Of a stretch of DNA of 64,000 nt, positions 42,694 to 50,944 are shown one piece after another (the stretch's first letter is position 1; every line of letters starts with the position of its first letter). The notes under the pieces were generated by a model. The model saw only the letters and a list, made by a program, of their open reading frames with translations. It did not search any database and was not told the DNA's origin. The stretch comes from Pelomonas sp036401055 (GTDB lineage Bacteria; Pseudomonadota; Gammaproteobacteria; Burkholderiales; Burkholderiaceae_C). The position numbers were made by a program, and so were the translations under genes. The stretch lies in NCBI GenBank assembly GCA_036401055.1, contig DASWWC010000070.1, forward strand, positions 23,339 through 87,338, written 5' to 3'.

Positions 42694-43614
42694 ATGCGAT
42701 CACTTCTTTCCTCCCTGATGCTGGGCTGCGCGGCGCTGTCCGCCCTGGCCCAGAGCGCGCAGCCGATCTCGCAGCGTTTCAATGCCGACCCGTCGCCGCA
42801 TGTCTTCAAGGGCGTGTTCCACGTCTACGCCACCGACGACGCGTCCAACTCCGGCACCTACTGGGACTCGACGAGCTGGCGGCTCTACACCTCGGCCGAC
42901 CTGAAGACCTGGACCGATGCCGGTGTGCCGCTGGACGTGTCGGTGTTCAAGTGGGCCAGGCCCGACGCCAAGGCCTGGGCGCCCGAAGCCGCGTTCCGCA
43001 ACGGTCGCTACTACTTCTACGCGCCGGTGGGCGGCGACAAGATCGGCGTGGCGGTGTCGGACCGGCCCGACGGCGGCTTCGTCGATGCGCGCACGGATGC
43101 GCTGGTCGACAAGGCGCGCGACGCCAACGCCGGCGACGAACCCATCGACCCGGCCGTCTTCGTCGACAAGGACGGGCAGGCCTACCTGTACTTCGGCACC
43201 CGCGTGCCCAAGGTCGTCAAGCTCGGGGCCGACATGAAGACGCTGGACGGCGAGATCCGCAATGTCGAAATCACCGGGCTGCCCGATCCGAAGAAGAAGT
43301 ATGGCGAGGCACCGTTCCTGCATGAGCGCGGCGGCCTCTACTACTTCACGTTCTCGTCGGGCTGGCCGGGGCAGATCCTGTACGCCACCGGCACCTCGCC
43401 GCTGGGGCCGTTCCAGTACCGCGGCGTCGTGCTGGACTACCTGAAGATCTCCACCAACCACCAGGCCATCATCGAACACGAGGGCAAGACCTGGCTGTTC
43501 TTCCACGACAAGCTGCTGCCGGGCGGCGGCAGCCACCGCCGCTCCATCACCGTGGCGCCGCTGGGCTACGAGGCGGACGGCAGCATCCGGCAGGTCCCGC
43601 TGGCGCCGCGCTGA
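42694..43614 (+). CDS. Secreted glycoside hydrolase family 43-like protein
   Basis: 306 residues with a signal peptide (cleavage near ALA-Q). The five-bladed propeller of GH43 is suggested by the usual spaced acids: Asp32 in NADPSPHVF (general base), Asp152 in EPIDPAVFVD (pKa modulator) and Glu205 in KYGEAPFLH (general acid), with AKAWAPEAAFRNGRYYFY between. Such enzymes release arabinose or xylose from arabinoxylan or arabinan. It lies upstream of a secreted beta-helix protein and, 42 kb away, a CE1 esterase may belong to the same regulon. TAGACT sits nine bases before the ATG. Confidence 0.85.
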   Translation: MRSLLSSLMLGCAALSALAQSAQPISQRFNADPSPHVFKGVFHVYATDDASNSGTYWDSTSWRLYTSADLKTWTDAGVPLDVSVFKWARPDAKAWAPEAAFRNGRYYFYAPVGGDKIGVAVSDRPDGGFVDARTDALVDKARDANAGDEPIDPAVFVDKDGQAYLYFGTRVPKVVKLGADMKTLDGEIRNVEITGLPDPKKKYGEAPFLHERGGLYYFTFSSGWPGQILYATGTSPLGPFQYRGVVLDYLKISTNHQAIIEHEGKTWLFFHDKLLPGGGSHRRSITVAPLGYEADGSIRQVPLAPR

Positions 43615-43668
43615 GTCGCGAGCCTGCAAAGGCTTGGCAGTCGTGATAGCGTCCGGCCTGCAGCGATT

Positions 43669-43680
43669 GGTAGCGCTACC
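43669..43680. promoter_or_regulatory. LacI-type operator candidate upstream of beta-helix gene
   Basis: GGTAGCGCTACC is a perfect 12-base palindrome centred on GC, 28 bases before the beta-helix gene start. It shares the GTAGC half-site with the palindrome at 703-715 near the LacI-family gene. Confidence 0.6.
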
Positions 43681-43708
43681 GTCGCAAAGAACAACCCCAG
43701 GAGACTGC

Positions 43709-45553
43709 ATGCCAACCCTCTTCAGCCTGACCCTGCGCCACGGCCTCGGCGCCCTTGGCCTCGTGGCCGCGTCCGCGGCCTGGGCCCAGCCCTCGGGCGG
43801 CCCCTACGGCCCGGTGCCACAGCGCTATGCCGTACCCAAGGCCGCTCATGTCTACTTCGTGGCGCCCGACGGCAAGGCCGAGGCCTCCGGGGCATCCGTC
43901 GAGCAGCCGACCAGCATCGAGTCCGCCATCCGCCGCGTCGTCACGGGCGACGCCATCGTCATGCGTGGCGGCACCTACCGCACCGGCGGGCTGCAGCTGA
44001 ACCAGGGCATCAGCATCCAGCCCTACCAGGACGAAGCCCCGGTGCTCAAGGGCACGCAGGTGGCGACCGCGTGGCAGGCGCTGCCCAACAACGTCTGGCG
44101 CACGTCGTGGAAGACGCTGTTCCCGGCCCAGCCGCTGGGCTGGTGGCATGCCGACCGCGAAGGCATGGTCACGCCGCTGCATCGCTTCAACAACGACATG
44201 GTATTCATCGACGGCGAGGCACTGCAGTCGGCCGGCTGGGCCGGCGAGCTGACGCCAAAAAGCTACTACATCGACTACGCCAAGGGCCACGTCTACATCG
44301 GCGTGAACCCCGCGGGCAAGACGGTGGAGATCACCGCGCACGACGTGGCGCTGCACCGCCCATCGCGCGAGGTCCACGGCAAGCCGTCCGACCGCAAGGG
44401 CTTCACGATGCGCGGCATCACGCTGACGCAATACGCCTACCGCGCCATCGACATCGAGGGCAAGAAGCCCGCGACGCTGGTGTCCGAGGAGCCCACCGAC
44501 GACCCGGTCGGCCCGTCGCCCGAAAGCGAGCACGGCAAGGAGGTCGTCGGCACCGTGCTGGAGAACGTCACCATCAGCCATTGCTCGCGCGTGGCCGGGT
44601 TCTTCCGCGGCGACAAGCTGGTCATCCGCAACTCGCTGATCAGCGACACCAGCACCGAAGGCATCTACGTGATCGGCTCGTCCGACGTGCTGCTGGAACG
44701 CAACCTGATCCGGCGCAACAACGTCGAACGGCTGACCGGCTACTACCCGGCCGCGGTGAAGATCTTCAACCAGTCGCACCGCGTGGTGGTGCGCGACAAC
44801 CTGGTGGTCGAGCAGCCTTACTCCAACGGCGTCTGGTGGGACGTGGGCAACCGTGACGGCGTGTTCGTCAACAACCATGTCGAGGGCACGATGGCCGGGG
44901 TCTTCTTCGAGATCTCCAGCGGCCTGACGGTGGCGGGCAACGTGTTCGTCAACAACCAGCAGGGCGCGCGCATCCTCAACGCCGCCGGCGCCAAGTTCCA
45001 TCACAACACCTTCGTCAACTCTCCGGTGCTGATCGACCGCACCGAGCGCAGCGCCCAGGGCGACCATTTCGGCTGGCATCCGCAGACCGGGCCCGACGTC
45101 AACGAGCGCGTGGGCCATGTGTTCGAGGCCAACCTGCTGGTGGCCGACGCCGGCGTCAAGGGCCCGCTGCTGCGCTTCGAGCAGCCGCCGGTGATCTGCG
45201 GCAAGGTCACGGCGCCCATGACCACGCGCGTGGACGGCAACGTCTACATCCGCGCCGGCCAGGGCCAGCCGCTGATCAGCTGGGCGCCTGTCTCGGGAGC
45301 AGCCTGCCAGACGAACTACGCGACGCTGGACGTGCTCCGCGCGGCCCAGCCCGGTCTGGAGTCTCGGGGCAGGGCGCTGGCCGCCCCGGCCGGTGCCGTC
45401 TTCAGCAGCCCGGAGCTGCGCCGCTTCGAGCTGGCCCGCGTGCCCGAGGGCGTGCAGCCGCTGCCGGTGGACGCCGCGCTGCGCAAGCTGCTCGGCTGGA
45501 CCGAGTCGACGCACCTGCCCGGCGCGCTGCCGGCGAGGAGCGACCCGCGTTGA
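43709..45553 (+). CDS. Secreted right-handed parallel beta-helix protein
   Basis: 614 residues from ATG 43709, preceded by CAGGAGAC; a longer upstream frame would run through the operator and lacks a signal. The signal peptide is cleaved near AWA-Q. After AHVYFVAPDG, the region from about 50 to 520 contains successive beta-helix coils (GDAIVMRGGTYRTGG, ENVTISHCSRVAG, LVIRNSLISDTSTEG, VLLERNLIRRNNVE, VVRDNLVVEQPYSNG, NVFVNNQQGARILNAAG). Glycosidases and lyases of plant or algal polysaccharides share this fold. The family could not be fixed; xylan or related substrates are suggested only by the neighbours. Confidence 0.82.
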   Translation: MPTLFSLTLRHGLGALGLVAASAAWAQPSGGPYGPVPQRYAVPKAAHVYFVAPDGKAEASGASVEQPTSIESAIRRVVTGDAIVMRGGTYRTGGLQLNQGISIQPYQDEAPVLKGTQVATAWQALPNNVWRTSWKTLFPAQPLGWWHADREGMVTPLHRFNNDMVFIDGEALQSAGWAGELTPKSYYIDYAKGHVYIGVNPAGKTVEITAHDVALHRPSREVHGKPSDRKGFTMRGITLTQYAYRAIDIEGKKPATLVSEEPTDDPVGPSPESEHGKEVVGTVLENVTISHCSRVAGFFRGDKLVIRNSLISDTSTEGIYVIGSSDVLLERNLIRRNNVERLTGYYPAAVKIFNQSHRVVVRDNLVVEQPYSNGVWWDVGNRDGVFVNNHVEGTMAGVFFEISSGLTVAGNVFVNNQQGARILNAAGAKFHHNTFVNSPVLIDRTERSAQGDHFGWHPQTGPDVNERVGHVFEANLLVADAGVKGPLLRFEQPPVICGKVTAPMTTRVDGNVYIRAGQGQPLISWAPVSGAACQTNYATLDVLRAAQPGLESRGRALAAPAGAVFSSPELRRFELARVPEGVQPLPVDAALRKLLGWTESTHLPGALPARSDPR

Positions 45554-45568
45554 TGCGACGCGCAGGGG

Positions 45569-45597
45569 TTGCCTCTGAGCGGCGGGCTCGTTAGATT
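45569..45597 (+). promoter_or_regulatory. Promoter of the interrupted gene
   Basis: TTGCCT (45569-45574) and TAGATT (45592-45597) are 17 bases apart, a good fit to a housekeeping promoter. A hairpin with 7-bp stem (GCACCCG/CGGGTGC at 45604-45621) lies in the resulting leader before the GGGAG site at 45626. Confidence 0.55.
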
Positions 45598-45636
45598 CCG
45601 CCCGCACCCGACGCCGGGTGCTCCTGGGAGAGTCCG

Positions 45637-47322
45637 ATGATCGTCAAGCGACGCAACCCCTGGCCGCTGTTGATGGCCTGTGCCTGCCTGCTGGCCCCGC
45701 CATTGGCCCAGGCCAACCTGCTGAAGCTGCTCGGCATCGGCCCGCAGGCCGAACTGGCCCGGCTGGACGAACGTTGCAAGGTGCTGGTGGACTGGGGTGG
45801 CCAGCATCTCGGCCCGCGGCCCGCACCAGCGCCGCGGCAACCATTCCGAGGGGCTGCGGTGGCGGCGCCCAACGCAATGCAGCAGTTCCCGGAGCTGCGC
45901 CTGTTCGCGGACGAGCGCTTCAGGCCGGTGTTCGGCAAGCCCTTCGACGCGCTGCAGCCGTCCGAACGGCTGGCGCTGTAGCAGCAGAACTTTCAGGCCT
46001 GCATGCGCAGCCCGACCTATGCCCATGCCGTCGCGCAGCTGGCGCAGCGGCTCGGGCCGCCATTCCAGGACACCGGCGGCATGCCGCAGATGCGCGCAAC
46101 CCTGATGAGCGCCGCCCTGGTGACCGAGGCGGTGCGCAAGATGCGCCAGGGCGCGGCCGGGCTGAAGCCCAGGCTGGACGCGCTGGAGTCCCAGCCGGCC
46201 GGCTGGAGCGCCTGGGAGCAATGGCAGGCGGAGCGTCCGGGGCTGGAGGCCGACCTTCTCTACCTGCCCGACGAACAGCAACTGGCGCTGCAACAGCGGC
46301 TGCAAGCGCTGGGGTCGCAGATCCTGGGCGCGGCCGTTGCAGACCTGGTGGCGAGCGCGCCGCCGGCGTCGGGCGGCATGCCGGCATGGCCGGAGATCAA
46401 GCGCCGCATCGCCCTGCTGGCGCGCATCACCGACCCGTCGGCGCCGGTCCAGGCCGCACGCACCGAGCTGCTGGCCCGCCGCGACGCCTTGGTCGACGGC
46501 GTGGCGGCGGTGCTGCGCGCCGAGCTGGACGCCGTCCCGGCCACGGCGGCCGGCAACGCCGCCTTGCCTGCCTGGTATGGCCGCTTCAATGCCGAGCTGC
46601 CCGACCCGGAGCTGCGGCAGCTGCCGGGCGCTCAGGCGTTGTGGCGCGACTTCCTGCGGCGTCGTGCCGACCAGATGGCGCTGATGCAGCCGCAATGGCT
46701 GGCGCGCGTGCAGGCCGCGCCCGACAACGCCGCCCTGGCCGCCATGCAGCGCGAGATGTTCCCGCTGCCGGGCGACCTGAACACACCGACGGGCGTGCAG
46801 ATCAACGCCGCCATGAACGAGCGGCGCGAGCAGTTCCACAAGGCCAGCGTGCTGGGCGCGCAAGCCCAGGCCGCGCCGGCCGTGGCTGCCGTGGAGCGTG
46901 GGCGTCCCACGGCAGCCACGACGGCCGGTAGCGGCGAACCCACGGCCGAGGAGATGTATGACGCGTTGCAGGCCAAGCTGAAACAGTTCGCGGCCAACAC
47001 CGCCGAGCTGCAGACCCAGGGCTGCGGCGCGGTCAAGAACCGCAGCAACAACCCGATGGATGCCATGGCCTGCCTGGCCGGCAGCCTGGCCAACAGCCAT
47101 GGCGGCGCGCAGCCCATGCGGATCAGCCAGTTCCAGAAGCTGGCCTGTGCGCCCGCCTCGGGCCAGCCGGGCTGGGTCTGCGACTACCTGATGGGCTTCA
47201 GCGGCGGCATGGTGACGGCGATGGGCACGCTGGGCAGCATGGCGGCCTCGGGGCAGCGCTCACAGTCGCGCTTCATCCGCTCCGGCACCGGCTGGATCTC
47301 CCTGCCCATGGAGAAGCGCTAG
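45637..47322 (+). pseudogene. Unknown exported protein interrupted by an in-frame TAG
   Basis: The frame opens at ATG 45637 with a GGGAG site and a signal peptide (cleaved near AQA-N), runs 114 codons, then meets TAG at 45979-45981. The same frame continues at once (CAG CAG AAC) and stays open to 47322, giving 561 codons plus stop if the amber codon is read. A CAG-to-TAG change would explain it. The second part is largely helical (LQQRLQALGSQILGA, ARTELLARRDALVDG) and ends in a Cys-containing domain (TQGCGAVKNRSNNPMDAMACLAG, VCDYLMGFSGGMV) with glycine-rich amphipathic character. I recognise no family. A restart at ATG 46003 would lack an export signal. Confidence 0.75.
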
Positions 47323-47332
47323 CTAGCGCTTC
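47313..47332. terminator. 20-base palindrome between convergent genes
   Basis: GAAGCGCTAGCTAGCGCTTC is a perfect palindrome. Folded, it gives a 7-bp stem and 6-base loop on either strand. It contains the stop codon of the plus-strand interrupted gene and lies two bases from the mshL stop, so it could serve both transcripts. T-runs are lacking. Confidence 0.5.
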
Positions 47333-47334
47333 GC

Positions 47335-49113
47335 TCAGCGGGCCTTGGCGTCGGCGCCATCAAGCCGGATCACCCGTCTTGAGCGGCTCTCCGTATCGTC
47401 CAGCGACTCGCTGATGAGCCGGTTGTGCTGGGCCCAGTCCTCCGCGCTGCGGATGATGCTGGGCTTGATCAGCACCACCAGCTCGCGCTTGCGGCCGCTG
47501 TTGGCGCGGTTGCCGAACAGCATGGACGTCAGCGGATTGCTGTCCGCACCCGGCAGGCCCGAGCCGCGCCGCGAGGCCTCCATCTGCATCAGCCCGCCGA
47601 TGGCCACGATGTGGCCATCGGGGATGCGCACCACCGTGTCGGTCTCGTTGACGCTGGCGCTGGCCAGCGGCAGGCGGAAGTTGCCGACCTCGCCCAGATC
47701 CACCTGCTTGACCTTCTCGGTCACGTTGGACACCGAGGGGTGGATGTGCAGCGTGATCATGTCGGCCGCGTCGATCTGTGGCGTCACGTCCAGCGCAATG
47801 CCGCTGAAGAATGGCGTCAGCGTCAGCGTCGGGATCTGGTTGGTCGTGCCGTTGTTGCCGTTGTTGGTCGTGTTGTTGGTGTTGCTGCCGCTGATGCCGG
47901 TGATGAAGTAGTCGTCGGTGCCGACCTTGAGCACGGCCTTCTGGTTGTTCAGCGTTGCGATGCGCGGGCTGGACAGGATCTGCGTGTCGCCGTGGCTCTC
48001 GATGAAGCTCAGCAGCGCCTGGAAACCGCCGCGCGCCAGCGCCAGGCCGAAGGTGCCGCCGCCGGCCGAAGGCAGGGGGATGAGGTCGGGCCAGGCCGGG
48101 CTTTGCGTGCCGCTGGACAGCGTGGGCAGGCCGCGGGTGTTGCTGACCAGCGGGTTGATGATGCTGTTGACGCCGCTGGGAAGGGACGGGTTCGCGCTGG
48201 TCTGGCCGATGGCGCCGCGGTCGCCGATGCGCGACCAGTCGATGCCGCTCTGGTAGCCCTCGCGCAGCTCGACCTCGACGATCTTGGCCTCCAGCATGAC
48301 CTGGCGCTCGACCGCCACGCGCGTGGCCTTCAGCCAGGCCTCCACGTGGCGCAGCTCCTCGGGCATGGCGCGCACGGCCACCGTGCCGGTCTGCGGGCTG
48401 GCGATGACGGTGCGGCCCTCGCCGCTGCCCACCAGCGCGCGCAGCGCCGTGGTCGTCTCGCCCCAGAAGTCGGCGCGCACCTGGGTGCTGAGCTGGCTGC
48501 TCTCCTGCTGCATCACCGTGCTGGTCGTGCCGCCACCGGTGGTGTTGGCGGCGTTGCCGCTGCTGCCGGGGGCGCTGACCGGCGCCGCGCCTGAGCTGAC
48601 GCGCACCTCGCTGCGGCCGCTGCGCTGGTGGGCCAGCGCGTTGATGGTGAACACGCGCGTCTGCAGCGTGGGCGGGAACACGGTGATGCGGCGGCCGTCG
48701 ATGGCGTAGTCGAAGCCGTAGACCTCGCGGATCGCGTCCAGCGACTCGCGCAGCGTGACGCCCTTCAGCGTGACCGACAGCGTGCCCGCCACGCTGGGAT
48801 GGACCAGCATGCTGTAGCGCGTGTCGCTGACCAGGGACAGGAACACGTCGCGAGCCTGCGCGCCATTGACGATGAGGTCGAAGCGCGGCTCGGGCGGCAG
48901 CGCGGGAGCGGGCGATGGCACCGGCTGGGTCTGGGCCTCGGGGGCCGACGCGGCGGCGGGCGGCGGCGCCACGCGCTGCTGCGCCTGCAGTTCCTCGCGC
49001 AGCGCCTGGCTGGGCTGGGCCACGCGCAGGGGCTTGTCGGCGCAGCCGGCCAGCACGGTGGCGATGGCGCTCAGCAGCAGAACGCGCGAAGCCGGATGGA
49101 CGGGAGCCTTCAT
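47335..49113 (-). CDS. mshL: MSHA biogenesis secretin MshL
   Basis: 592 residues from ATG 49113 with an AAGGAG site. The signal peptide ends in the lipobox LAGC (Cys24), so it is an outer-membrane lipoprotein. After a Pro/Ala-rich linker come a STN-type N domain (FDLIVNGAQARDVFLSLV) and secretin repeats (RVFTINALAHQRSG), then the secretin pore domain with VMLEAKIVEVELREGYQSGIDW, LSSPRIATLNNQKAVLKVG, and RIPDGHIVAIGGLMQ. It forms the channel through which the pilus passes. It ends the msh block and is coupled to mshK. Confidence 0.92.
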   Translation of the reverse strand: MKAPVHPASRVLLLSAIATVLAGCADKPLRVAQPSQALREELQAQQRVAPPPAAASAPEAQTQPVPSPAPALPPEPRFDLIVNGAQARDVFLSLVSDTRYSMLVHPSVAGTLSVTLKGVTLRESLDAIREVYGFDYAIDGRRITVFPPTLQTRVFTINALAHQRSGRSEVRVSSGAAPVSAPGSSGNAANTTGGGTTSTVMQQESSQLSTQVRADFWGETTTALRALVGSGEGRTVIASPQTGTVAVRAMPEELRHVEAWLKATRVAVERQVMLEAKIVEVELREGYQSGIDWSRIGDRGAIGQTSANPSLPSGVNSIINPLVSNTRGLPTLSSGTQSPAWPDLIPLPSAGGGTFGLALARGGFQALLSFIESHGDTQILSSPRIATLNNQKAVLKVGTDDYFITGISGSNTNNTTNNGNNGTTNQIPTLTLTPFFSGIALDVTPQIDAADMITLHIHPSVSNVTEKVKQVDLGEVGNFRLPLASASVNETDTVVRIPDGHIVAIGGLMQMEASRRGSGLPGADSNPLTSMLFGNRANSGRKRELVVLIKPSIIRSAEDWAQHNRLISESLDDTESRSRRVIRLDGADAKAR

Positions 49114-49496
49114 GGCTGCTTCTCCTTGGATGTCTTGGCGGCCGTGACGGGCGGCGCGGGAGGGCGCTTCTCGACGCCGCCATACAGCGGCTCGCGGCGG
49201 ACCTGGCCGCCCTCGCGCAGCCACACGGCCTGCTCGGTGATGCGTTCGATGCGGGCACCATCGAGCAGCTCGCCCACGGCATGGCGGCGACCGCGCTGCA
49301 CGACGTAGGCGCGGCCGTTGGCAATCACGACGTGGCGGATGGCGTTGTCGGCCACGGCGGCATCGGGGGCGGAGGCCGCCGATGCCGCCGCCAGCGCACT
49401 GCGCAGCGCAGGCGGCCAGGCGGTCGGGTCGCGGCCCGTCTCCTGAGCCTGGGCGGCCAGTGCGGCCGGCAGCAGCAGGGCGGCAAGGATTCTCAT
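49110..49496 (-). CDS. mshK: MSHA biogenesis protein MshK-like
   Basis: 128 residues with a signal peptide (cleaved near AAQA-Q). A short beta-rich domain (ADNAIRHVVIANGRAYVVQRGRRHAVGELLDGARIERIT) resembles the PilP/GspC-like periplasmic homology fold that docks to secretins, and a basic tail follows. Assignment as MshK rests mostly on its place between mshJ and mshL, both joined to it by ATGA overlaps. Confidence 0.8.
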   Translation of the reverse strand: MRILAALLLPAALAAQAQETGRDPTAWPPALRSALAAASAASAPDAAVADNAIRHVVIANGRAYVVQRGRRHAVGELLDGARIERITEQAVWLREGGQVRREPLYGGVEKRPPAPPVTAAKTSKEKQP

Positions 49497-50185
49497 GGCT
49501 GCACCTTCAGCATGAACAGCTGCACCCGCACGCGCGGCGGTTCATGGCCGGCATTCAGATGCAGCTCGCCCCAGCGCAGGCCGGGCAGTTCGCGCTCCAG
49601 CACCTGCAGATAGCGCCGCACGTCGTGGTAGCCGCCCTGCACCTGCAACTCCACACCCTGCCAGACGATGCCGGGCACCGCGGACAGGGCAGGGCGCGGG
49701 GCGGCATCCGCGGCAGCCGTCTCGTCAAGCAGCGTGAGCCGCTCCAGCATCAGCCCGGGCTGCTGTGCCAGCAGGCGTTGCAGCACCACGGACAGGCCTT
49801 CGCCGGCGCCGGTGGAGCCGGCCTCGCGCAGCGCGTCGTCCAGCCGCTGGCGTTCGGCGCGGGCCGCCTCCAGCCGGCGGAGCAGCGGGCCGCTGGCGTC
49901 GTCGTTGTTGTTGCGGCTGGCTGCCACGTATTGCTCGCGCAGCTGCGTGACCTCCGAAGCCTGCCGGGCCTGGGCATCGGCGCGCAGCTTCTGGCGTGCG
50001 GCCAGCGGCGTCAGCACCAGCGTGTCGAACAGCAGGGCCAGTACGGCCACGATGCTGACGAACAGGATGGCCCGCTCGCGCAGGCTGAGTGCATCGATGC
50101 GCTGGGCCTGGCGCTGCCAGGCCGCCCGCAGGGGCGCAAAGCGGCGGCGCAGCAGCGCGATGTCGAGTGGCGTCTGCACCTTCAT
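49493..50185 (-). CDS. mshJ: MSHA biogenesis protein MshJ-like (PilO/GspM type)
   Basis: 230 residues from ATG 50185. One membrane helix (about 42-62, ILFVSIVAVLALLFDTLVL) is followed by a coiled coil (about 70-130) and a ferredoxin-like domain (VELQVQGGYHDVRRYLQVLERELPGLRW). This is the PilO/GspM layout of inner-membrane alignment complexes, which link the assembly platform to the secretin. ATGA overlaps join it to both neighbours. Confidence 0.85.
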   Translation of the reverse strand: MKVQTPLDIALLRRRFAPLRAAWQRQAQRIDALSLRERAILFVSIVAVLALLFDTLVLTPLAARQKLRADAQARQASEVTQLREQYVAASRNNNDDASGPLLRRLEAARAERQRLDDALREAGSTGAGEGLSVVLQRLLAQQPGLMLERLTLLDETAAADAAPRPALSAVPGIVWQGVELQVQGGYHDVRRYLQVLERELPGLRWGELHLNAGHEPPRVRVQLFMLKVQP

Positions 50186-50868
50186 CGGGGCGCTCCCGAG
50201 ATGGCACTGGCCGCTAGGGCCGGCGTGCTGACGACGCGAAAGCCCCACACCGGCACTCGCGCGCTGGCCAGCCTGTCCGCGCCTTCCAGCAAGGGGCGGC
50301 CCTGACTCTCGCCGCCCGCGGCACCGACGCGCTCCACGCGCAGCGCGGACAGCTGTTGGCCGGCCAGCAGCGGATGGTCCGCCAGTTGGCCCAGCCACGA
50401 ACGCAGCGGCGCGGTGTTCAAGGTGCCGCCCGATAGCTCCAGGCGGCCCGGGGTGTAGCGCATGTCGCTGAGCCAGGCCGAGTCGGGCAGCGTGCGGGCG
50501 ACCAGGGCCAGCAGGTCGGAATGCTGCCGGCCGGCGCGGGCACCGCCGTCGCTGCCCAGCGCGCGCAGCAGCACGGCGCGGTCGCCGTTGCCGGTTTCCA
50601 GCGCCTGCAGCTGCGTCTGCAGCGCCGAGGCGTCCTGCGGCGCCGGCAGATTGGCGCGCGCCACGAGGAGCTGCTGGCGCTCGGTCGCGTAGCGCGCCAG
50701 CAAGGCCTGGTGCTGCACGTCGGCGGCGCGGTCGCGCTGCTGCAACCAAAGGGCGGTGGCGACGCCGCCCACCAGCAGCAGCAGCGTCGCCTGCAGCAGC
50801 GTCAGCGCCGAGAAATAGCGCCTGGGTGCCAGCAGGATGGGCGTGAGGAGATTGATCTGCTGGGGCAT
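50182..50868 (-). CDS. PilN-domain protein, second MshI-type subunit
   Basis: 228 residues from ATG 50868. The cytoplasmic start PQQINLLTPILLAPRRYFS is the conserved INLLP-like motif by which PilN binds PilM-type partners. A membrane helix (about 22-45), coiled coil and a ferredoxin-like periplasmic fold (DSAWLSDMRYTPGRLELSGGT) follow. It would pair with MshI (PilM-like) and MshJ (PilO-like). A 76-base gap carrying a repeat precedes it, and mshJ is coupled after it. Confidence 0.85.
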   Translation of the reverse strand: MPQQINLLTPILLAPRRYFSALTLLQATLLLLVGGVATALWLQQRDRAADVQHQALLARYATERQQLLVARANLPAPQDASALQTQLQALETGNGDRAVLLRALGSDGGARAGRQHSDLLALVARTLPDSAWLSDMRYTPGRLELSGGTLNTAPLRSWLGQLADHPLLAGQQLSALRVERVGAAGGESQGRPLLEGADRLASARVPVWGFRVVSTPALAASAISGAPR

Positions 50869-50870
50869 CA

Positions 50871-50944
50871 GCAGCGCCCGCCCGGCCGCCCGAAGGGCGC
50901 TGGCACCCCCGTGGGGGGCAGTGAACGAAGTGAACTTGGGGGCA
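50871..50944. repeat. GC-rich palindromic repeat between mshI and pilN-like genes
   Basis: On the minus strand the gap reads CCCCCAAGTTCACTTCGTTC, then CCCCCCAC/GTGGGGG-type and GCGCCC/GGGCGC pairings. It is the only sizeable break inside mshA-to-mshL. From memory, similar C-tract elements are common between genes in Burkholderiales, but I cannot check copy number here. Confidence 0.55.

Noticed and set aside
45979..45984. Programmed UAG readthrough signal
   Set aside because: The context UAG-CAG-CAG only partly resembles the CAR-YYA readthrough context, and no recoding is known for such a protein. A nonsense mutation is simpler.
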